Assembly: GCA_964593555.1 (NCBI GenBank)
Contig: CAZQIC010000145.1
Location: forward strand, 1 to 11,218
Direction of reading: 5' to 3'
Length of the DNA: 11,218 nt
From: CAZQIC01 sp964593555
GTDB lineage: Bacteria > Bacteroidota > Bacteroidia > JAFLBG01
A program made the translations under genes and the position numbers. Below are positions 6,545-11,218 of this stretch, one piece after another. Below the pieces are notes generated by a model. The model worked only from the letters and a program-made list of their open reading frames with translations. It searched no databases and was not told the origin of the DNA. Position 1 is the stretch's first letter, and each line of letters begins with the position of its first letter.

Positions 6545-7327
6545 TTATTCTATAAAATTGTAATTGAAAAAACTTTTTATTTGTTCATTGTCCCCAAAAT
6601 TTTTCGAATCGAATACTTCTTCGAATTTTCCTGCCTTCTCAAATTTTCCATCCAGAAGCATAGCTATTTTATCTCCTGTTTGTTTAGCACAAGTAAGATC
6701 ATGCGTAATAATGATAGAGCTGGTATTGTATTTTTCCTGTACTTCATTGATGAGTTTATTTATTTCTTCACTGGTAACCGGATCAAGCCCGGAAGTGGGT
6801 TCATCATATAACATGATCTCCGGTTTAAGAATTAAAGTGCGTGCAATTCCAATTCTTTTCCGTTGTCCACCGGAAAGATCAGATGGCATTTGATTTATCT
6901 TGTCCTTCAGCCCTACAGCATCCAACACTTCTTCCACCGCAGCATTTATTTCTTTTTTCTCAAGATCAGTTCTATTCATTGCTAATGGGAAAGCCAGATT
7001 CTGACGTACGTCCATACTGTCGTATAAGGCACTGTTCTGAAATGAAAAACCAATCCGTAAACGTAATTCATTCAATTCCTTTTGTGATAATTTAACTACC
7101 TCTTTTCCTAATACCTTAACCTCTCCCTTATCCGGAGATATTAACCCGGCAAGTATCTTTATCAGTACAGATTTCCCCGCACCCGAACGTCCAAGCACAA
7201 CCATATTCTCTCCTTTAAAAACATCGAGATTAATATTTTTCAACACATCAAAATCACCAAAGGATTTATATAATCCTCTTATAGAAATTACAGGCTCCTC
7301 ATTTATTTTATCAATAACTGTTTCCAT
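6545..7327 (-). CDS. mlaF: MlaF-type ABC transporter ATP-binding protein
   Basis: I chose the ATG at 7327, two bases after the mlaE stop codon, over the in-frame TTG at 7348 that would overlap mlaE. This gives 260 residues, normal for the family. All ATPase motifs are present: Walker A GRSGAGKS (46-53), Q-loop FSFQ (Gln97), signature LSGGQRKR (151-158), Walker B IMLYDEPTSGLD (171-182) with the catalytic Glu176, and the switch His209 in IITHD. The protein sits on the cytoplasmic side and powers the MlaE permease. Whether net transport is retrograde (to the inner membrane, as proposed for E. coli Mla) or anterograde cannot be told from sequence. Confidence 0.95.
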   Translation of the reverse strand: METVIDKINEEPVISIRGLYKSFGDFDVLKNINLDVFKGENMVVLGRSGAGKSVLIKILAGLISPDKGEVKVLGKEVVKLSQKELNELRLRIGFSFQNSALYDSMDVRQNLAFPLAMNRTDLEKKEINAAVEEVLDAVGLKDKINQMPSDLSGGQRKRIGIARTLILKPEIMLYDEPTSGLDPVTSEEINKLINEVQEKYNTSSIIITHDLTCAKQTGDKIAMLLDGKFEKAGKFEEVFDSKNFGDNEQIKSFFNYNFIE

Positions 7328-7329
7328 TT

Positions 7330-8124
7330 TTAAAAATATCGGATCCAATTTGAAATTTGCACTATAGTAACTTCTTCAATAAAGACAAGAAACATAGAAA
7401 GTACCACAGCTTCGTTCGCTGCCTTTCCAACGCCTCTTGTTCCCTGTGAGGCATTGTATCCTTTGTAACACCCAATTATGCCTATGGTAAATCCAAATAC
7501 AATTGATTTAACAACTGATGTAAATACATCTAAAAAAGTGATTGTAGAAAACCCGTTATGTATAAAACTTACGATACTAGTCGCTTCATTTGAATGGACA
7601 CTTAAATATGAACCCATTAAGGCCACAAAACCACAATACAAACCTAATATTGGTATTGTTATAGTAGAGGCCAGGACACGTGTTGCAACCAAATACTTAA
7701 AAGGATTAATTGCTGACACTTCCATCGCTTCTATCTGTTCTGTAACTTTCATAGAACCTAATTCAGCACCAATACTGGAACCAACTTTTCCTGCACAAAT
7801 CAAAGCAGTAACCAATGATGCCAGCGCTCTTACAATAGCAATTGAAATAAGTGATGGCAACCAAGATGTAGCCCCAAACTCCGCCAACGAAGGCCTTGAT
7901 TGTTTTGTAAAAACTATACCTGTGACAAAACCGGTAAGAGTAATGAGAGGCAATGATCTCAGCCCAATTGCATAACATTGGTTTATAATTTCCCGCCAAT
8001 GGTAAGGTGACCGAAAGGCTTCATTAAAAAAACGAATTACAAATTTGTACGCTTTATAAACATTGATAAAATAACCATCAATGACCTTAGAAAATAAATA
8101 TTTACGCGGATGTGAGTTTGTCAC
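7330..8124 (-). CDS. mlaE: MlaE-family ABC transporter permease
   Basis: The 264-residue product starts at a GTG at 8124; there is no ATG nearby in frame. It has an N-terminal amphipathic region (1-45) and about five membrane segments. Family motifs are clear: AGKVGSSIGAELGSMKVTEQ (112-131) followed by IEAMEV, matching the conserved AGR/K-VGS-x-I-x-AELG-x-M-x-VTEQI block of MlaE (VpsC/Ttg2B) permeases, and IGCYKGYNASQGTRGVGKA (217-235) near the C-terminus, matching the G-C-Y-x-G-Y-N-x-x-GG-A-x-GVG motif with a Gln-Gly in place of the usual Gly-Gly. It forms the inner-membrane channel of the transporter with MlaF in the cytoplasm and MlaD in the periplasm. It is the first recognised gene of the operon. 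Confidence 0.95.
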   Translation of the reverse strand: MTNSHPRKYLFSKVIDGYFINVYKAYKFVIRFFNEAFRSPYHWREIINQCYAIGLRSLPLITLTGFVTGIVFTKQSRPSLAEFGATSWLPSLISIAIVRALASLVTALICAGKVGSSIGAELGSMKVTEQIEAMEVSAINPFKYLVATRVLASTITIPILGLYCGFVALMGSYLSVHSNEATSIVSFIHNGFSTITFLDVFTSVVKSIVFGFTIGIIGCYKGYNASQGTRGVGKAANEAVVLSMFLVFIEEVTIVQISNWIRYF

Positions 8125-8189
8125 GGCTTGCTTTTCAAAATCATATTTTTTGCGACTGAACCAACATTTAGGTTGTCGTAATCTTATTA

Positions 8190-8197
8190 CAAAGATA
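8190..8197 (-). promoter_or_regulatory. Probable -7 promoter element of the mla operon
   Basis: Read on the minus strand this is TATCTTTG, an exact TAnnTTTG match to the Bacteroidota primary-sigma -7 element. It lies about 65 bases upstream of the mlaE GTG at 8124, a sensible 5' leader length. No clear -33 TTTG is visible about 19-21 bases upstream, where TGACAG and AT-rich sequence are found instead. Confidence 0.5.
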
Positions 8198-8210
8198 AAT
8201 TATACTGTCA

Positions 8211-8357
8211 TTAATGTTTTACATATTTTTCTAAAATAATTACACATTTCACGTATTTATCAGATATTGTCTTTTCTAGTTTAGTAAAGTGCTGATGCAA
8301 AATTTCCTGGTAATTCATTATGAATTTTTTTACCTCTTGACTGAAATTAGGTCTCAT
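8211..8357 (-). CDS. Possible small hypothetical protein, 48 residues
   Basis: An ATG at 8357 opens 48 codons to a TAA at 8211. The product is rich in Lys, Glu, Ile and Leu with helix-type spacing (EVKKFIMNYQEILHQHF, then KLEKTISDKYVKCVIILE), so it could form one or two amphipathic helices. It has no signal peptide. It is on the same strand as mlaE, 86 bases upstream, and it ends just before the promoter element at 8190-8197, so it need not be co-transcribed. I recognise no family. In DNA this AT-rich a frame of this length can arise by chance. Confidence 0.3.
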   Translation of the reverse strand: MRPNFSQEVKKFIMNYQEILHQHFTKLEKTISDKYVKCVIILEKYVKH

Positions 8358-8407
8358 ATAAATGTTAAATAAATATTACATATGTAAGTTTTTTCTCTGG
8401 ATCAAAA

Positions 8408-8474
8408 AAAATGAAATTTTAATTATCAATATTTCGGCTATCCAAAAGGTGTTTTCACCGAATAGTTTCATTTT
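8408..8474. repeat. Imperfect AT-rich inverted repeat
   Basis: Nine-base arms AAAATGAAA (8408-8416) and TTTCATTTT (8466-8474) match exactly. Inside them TATTTCGG (8430-8437) pairs with CCGAATA (8458-8464) with one bulge, and a small GGTG-TTTT-CACC hairpin (8448-8459) lies between. The right arm coincides with the left edge of the response-regulator fragment. It may be a terminator or a scar of the event that removed the upstream half of that gene. Confidence 0.35.
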
Positions 8475-8711
8475 AAAGTAGGAGAAAAAATTACTTTTAC
8501 TAGCTTTATATGTACCGAAAAAATACAAACCTGCTTTGACTTAGGTGCAAGTGGCTATGTAGTTAAACCGGTTCAGTTTGAAGAATTTGCCAAGGCCATT
8601 AAAGCAATAGGAGCTTATTGGATATTAATGAGCGGGATTAATCTTCAAGGATCTATTTCCGAAAATGTAATGAATGAGGCCGGCCCTTCGCTCACCGAAA
8701 TTTTAGCATAG
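8466..8711 (+). pseudogene. Response-regulator receiver-domain fragment (C-terminal half)
   Basis: Between the in-frame stops at 8463-8465 and 8709-8711 the plus strand encodes receiver-like sequence from about 8490: an ITFTS strand with the conserved Thr/Ser, then CFDLGASGYVVKPVQFEEF. The latter matches the end of a receiver domain: helix alpha4, A-x-G/D-Y-V-x-KP with the invariant Lys-Pro, and the start of alpha5, followed by AKAIKAIGAYWILM. The N-terminal half with the acidic pair and the phosphorylated Asp is absent, and there is no start codon before the Met at 8628. It is thus a remnant of a single-domain response regulator, not a working gene. The text after the alpha5 helix has no recognised domain. 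Confidence 0.7.
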
Positions 8712-8726
8712 AAATATTTCTTTTTT

Positions 8727-8734
8727 TAAGTTTG
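8727..8734 (+). promoter_or_regulatory. Possible -7 promoter element of the SBBP-repeat gene
   Basis: TAAGTTTG matches TAnnTTTG exactly, about 102 bases upstream of the ATG at 8837 and just after the response-regulator fragment. A T-rich stretch lies where the -33 element would be, without an exact TTTG. Tentative. Confidence 0.35.
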
Positions 8735-8836
8735 AGGACGAACGTTACTTCGATTTTGTGTTATTCGGAAAATAGGTTTATCTTAATTGATCTAAACAGC
8801 TTTTTAATTTAGGAAGCTGATTATTAATTCCCCAAA

Positions 8837-11194
8837 ATGATATTAAATTTTTTTACTTCATCAAATATCATTGTAAAACACTTTAGATTTTCGTTAATCG
8901 TTTTTGTAAAGTTGTTATTTATTTCACAAAAAATTATTGCAGTAACTGGCATTGAAAATTTTCCTTATAATCGCTTGGAAGCACTGCGAGGCAATGGAAT
9001 GCAGTTTATCGAAAATAAGGGCCAGATAAGTGATGTGAATCATCATCCAAGGCCGGATATTATGTACGAAGGCGAGGCTGGTAAAACAAAAGTATATCTT
9101 AAGAAAAATGGTATTAGTTATGTAGTAACCCAAACTGAAGGATTAAATGAAGTTGAATCGGGTGACCCTGAACCAATAACACCAGAAGCTATTTATGAGG
9201 CTAAACGAAAACAATTGCAAAATGCTATTGTAAAATGCCATCGTATAGATATGGATTTTTTAGGTTGCAACAGCGAAATAACCATATTAAAAAAGGAACA
9301 AGTAGAAGGATATAATAACTATTATTTGAGTCATTGCCCTAAAGGAATATCCAATGTTCCGGCTTATAATAAAATTATATATCAAAACGTATATAACAAT
9401 ATCGATATTGTTTATTATGGAGGTAAAGAGAATGGGTTAAAGTATGATTTTATTGTGAAACCGGGTGGTGATCCCAATCAGATTAAATTTAAATACCATG
9501 GAGTTGGAGCAATAAAAATAGTTGATGAAGAATTACGCATATTACACTCGTTAGGAGAAATGGCAGAAACACTTCCTAAAGTTTATCAAAATATCAATGG
9601 TAAAATTACTGATATAAAGGCACAGTACATTTTAGAAGGTACGACATTATGTTTTAAACTTTCTGCTTATAAAACTAATTATCCGCTCATCATCGATCCT
9701 TGGGTTACTTATTTTGGTGGAGCAGGTAACGAACTAAGCAATAGGATAACAGTTGATCAAAGCGGGAATGCTCTTGTAGTGGGATACCAATCAAATGGAG
9801 GTTTTCCTGTGAACGTTGGCGCATGGCAATCGGCTCTTGCTGGTATGACAGATGTTGTTATTATTAAGATGGACCCAAATGGAAACCGGGCATGGGCAAC
9901 ATATTATGGAGGATCTAGTTCGGAAACCGGATATGGTATTGCCTCCGATGCATCCAATAATGTTGTCATAAGTGGTAATACCAGGTCTGTAGATTTTCCG
10001 CTTGGTGGAAATACTTTTCAGTCTGCATTTGCAGGTGGTACTTTTGATGACGCCTTTATTGTAAAATTTACTTCGGGAGGTATTCTTTCCTGGGCCACAT
10101 ATTATGGAGGCACCGATGATGACTCAGGGAATTCAATAGCCGTTGATGCCGCGGATAATATTATAATGACTGGAACAACTAACTCCAATAACTTTCCCGT
10201 TGTTGGCGCCTATCAGGGTGCATCTGGCGGAGGCTTGGATGCATTTATTGTGAAATTTGATCCAAATGGAAGTCGTTCCTGGGCGACATATTATGGTGGT
10301 TCCAGTTCTGATGGAGCTAATTCAACGTGGGTAGCTATAGATAAGTTAACGAATGATATTGTGATAACAGGTAATACGGCATCCACAAATTTTCCAGTGA
10401 CAGGAGGTGCATTTCAACCTGCGAATGCTGGTGGTGGTGATCTGTTTATCGCGAAGTTTAACGCAGGTGGTAATCTCACATGGGCCACTTATTTTGGTAG
10501 TTTTGGTATGGATCTGAGTTCGGACATTGCGGTAGATAATTCAGGAAATATTATCGTTACCGGTATAACACGATCTGCCACGTTTCCCGTTACTCCAGGC
10601 TGCTGGCAACCAGCGTTAGCGGGCACAGCTTCAAATATTTTTATCTCGAAATTTACTTCTGGAGGAAATCAGGTGTGGACTACCTATTATTTTGGTGATC
10701 AAAAATATGGTAATAGCTGTGCAGTAGACAAGTACAATAATATTTATGTTATGGGTGAATGGGAGGATGTTGATCCTGGCTATGTATTCCCCTGTGCCTT
10801 TCAAAAAAATTTCGGGGGCGGTGGAGAGGATGCATACATTTCCAAATTTAATTCAAACGGAATGCATATATGTGATACCTATATGGGCGGCGCATATGAA
10901 GATGATCTTGATAATGGGGGAAGGGGAGGCGTTGCGTGTTATGGAGAATTTGTTTATTTCACCGCACTTAACGGAGATTCCCCAACTAAAGTAAGTTATC
11001 CTGTTACTCCCGGAGCTTTTCAAACATTCCCTGGAGGAGGAGATATTACTATAGGTAAATTATGTGCTTTGAATTGCGGTGATTACTCGCCAAAAACAAT
11101 TGCTATTACTCCGGTGCAATTAGCGGGATGTCCTGGTAATATACCGGTGAACTTCACGCAAAACTATAGGTGGGTTCTAAAAATTCACTTTTAG
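8837..11194 (+). CDS. Secreted SBBP-repeat surface protein, C-terminally truncated
   Basis: The 785-residue frame starts at the ATG at 8837. Residues 1-36 look like a signal peptide (basic KHFR, hydrophobic FSLIVFVKLLFIS, cleavage near IIAVTG). Residues 50-287 match the N-terminal domain usually found before SBBP repeats in Bacteroidota: FIENKGQI, YNNIDIVYYGG, LKYDFIVKPGGDPNQI and YPLIIDPWVTY. Seven repeats follow, beginning with W-A-T-Y-Y-G-G or variants at residues 289, 353, 419, 482, 549, 614 and 679, a period of about 65, with inner blocks such as AFIVKF and D-x-x-x-NI-x-x-T-G. They are predicted to form a beta-propeller. The final 8 residues are out of character after GNIPVNFTQNY, where a PKD-like domain and a T9SS sorting domain would be expected. 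The stop at 11192-11194 is 24 bases from the window edge. Probably exported to the cell surface; ligand unknown. Confidence 0.85.
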   Translation: MILNFFTSSNIIVKHFRFSLIVFVKLLFISQKIIAVTGIENFPYNRLEALRGNGMQFIENKGQISDVNHHPRPDIMYEGEAGKTKVYLKKNGISYVVTQTEGLNEVESGDPEPITPEAIYEAKRKQLQNAIVKCHRIDMDFLGCNSEITILKKEQVEGYNNYYLSHCPKGISNVPAYNKIIYQNVYNNIDIVYYGGKENGLKYDFIVKPGGDPNQIKFKYHGVGAIKIVDEELRILHSLGEMAETLPKVYQNINGKITDIKAQYILEGTTLCFKLSAYKTNYPLIIDPWVTYFGGAGNELSNRITVDQSGNALVVGYQSNGGFPVNVGAWQSALAGMTDVVIIKMDPNGNRAWATYYGGSSSETGYGIASDASNNVVISGNTRSVDFPLGGNTFQSAFAGGTFDDAFIVKFTSGGILSWATYYGGTDDDSGNSIAVDAADNIIMTGTTNSNNFPVVGAYQGASGGGLDAFIVKFDPNGSRSWATYYGGSSSDGANSTWVAIDKLTNDIVITGNTASTNFPVTGGAFQPANAGGGDLFIAKFNAGGNLTWATYFGSFGMDLSSDIAVDNSGNIIVTGITRSATFPVTPGCWQPALAGTASNIFISKFTSGGNQVWTTYYFGDQKYGNSCAVDKYNNIYVMGEWEDVDPGYVFPCAFQKNFGGGGEDAYISKFNSNGMHICDTYMGGAYEDDLDNGGRGGVACYGEFVYFTALNGDSPTKVSYPVTPGAFQTFPGGGDITIGKLCALNCGDYSPKTIAITPVQLAGCPGNIPVNFTQNYRWVLKIHF
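9701..10882 (+). repeat. Seven tandem SBBP repeats, about 195 bp each
   Basis: The repeat-starting codons W-A-T-Y-Y-G-G begin near 9701, 9893, 10091, 10280, 10481, 10676 and 10871, a spacing of 189-201 bases. At the DNA level the repeats have diverged except for short shared words such as ACATATTATGG at the first strand of each unit, so they arose by duplication long ago, not recently. The last two (10676 and 10871) are the most degenerate. Confidence 0.8.
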
Positions 11195-11218
11195 AGATTT
11201 GACTAAAAATCGGAGAAC

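Noticed and set aside
6564..7095. Several plus-strand open frames opposite mlaF
   Set aside because: They mirror the ATPase gene, whose Walker A, signature and Walker B motifs are all intact on the minus strand.
7478..7975. A 165-codon plus-strand open frame antisense to mlaE
   Set aside because: It lies wholly inside the well-supported permease gene on the other strand and shows no motif; it is a by-product of mlaE codon use.
9701..10882. Regular DNA repeats that might suggest a CRISPR array
   Set aside because: The period is about 195 bases, the repeats are diverged and in frame, and they encode protein repeats.
1..11218. tRNA, rRNA or transposase genes
   Set aside because: No cloverleaf-type sequence, rRNA signature or transposase motif was seen on either strand, although a by-eye search cannot exclude a divergent one.

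Overview
The window is AT-rich and reads as a chromosomal or metagenomic fragment from a member of the Bacteroidota. The evidence is a type IX secretion (T9SS) C-terminal sorting domain, a large surface protein built of SBBP repeats, candidate promoters matching the Bacteroidota -7 element TAnnTTTG, few recognisable Shine-Dalgarno sites, and a small peptide with a Bacteroidota-type lanthipeptide leader. The sequence does not identify a species.

Layout from left to right. A BrkB/YihY-family membrane protein (16-612, minus) loses its C-terminal third at the left edge. The gap that follows carries a perfect 60-bp palindrome (812-871), probably a bidirectional terminator. Next, on the minus strand, come a candidate ribosomally made, modified peptide precursor (1131-1322) whose leader is out of frame with any good start codon, and the C-terminal part of a T9SS-sorted protein (1413-2123). 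The T9SS gene meets, head to head, a plus-strand TPR-like gene (to 3217) that also lacks its N-terminal part. The two broken 5' ends meet near 2100-2130, which points to a rearrangement or a chimeric join.

The centre is an intact, tightly packed minus-strand operon reading from 8124 down to 3544: mlaE (permease), mlaF (ATPase), mlaD (MCE substrate-binding protein), a membrane-anchored protein with two LEA_2-like domains, a TerB-like protein and a small outer-membrane beta-barrel-like protein. The first three form an MCE/Mla-type phospholipid transporter between inner membrane and periplasm. The linked LEA_2 and barrel proteins could extend the path across the periplasm or to the outer membrane; that part is inference. 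A -7 promoter element lies about 65 bp upstream of mlaE.

Upstream of the operon (8125-8836) are a possible 48-residue minus-strand small protein, an AT-rich inverted repeat, and a decayed plus-strand fragment holding the C-terminal half of a response-regulator receiver domain. The right end (8837-11194, plus) is a secreted protein with an N-terminal domain like those found in front of SBBP repeats, followed by seven repeats of about 65 residues. It stops abruptly 24 bases before the window ends, with no sorting domain. The intact transporter operon is therefore flanked on both sides by broken or fragmentary genes.
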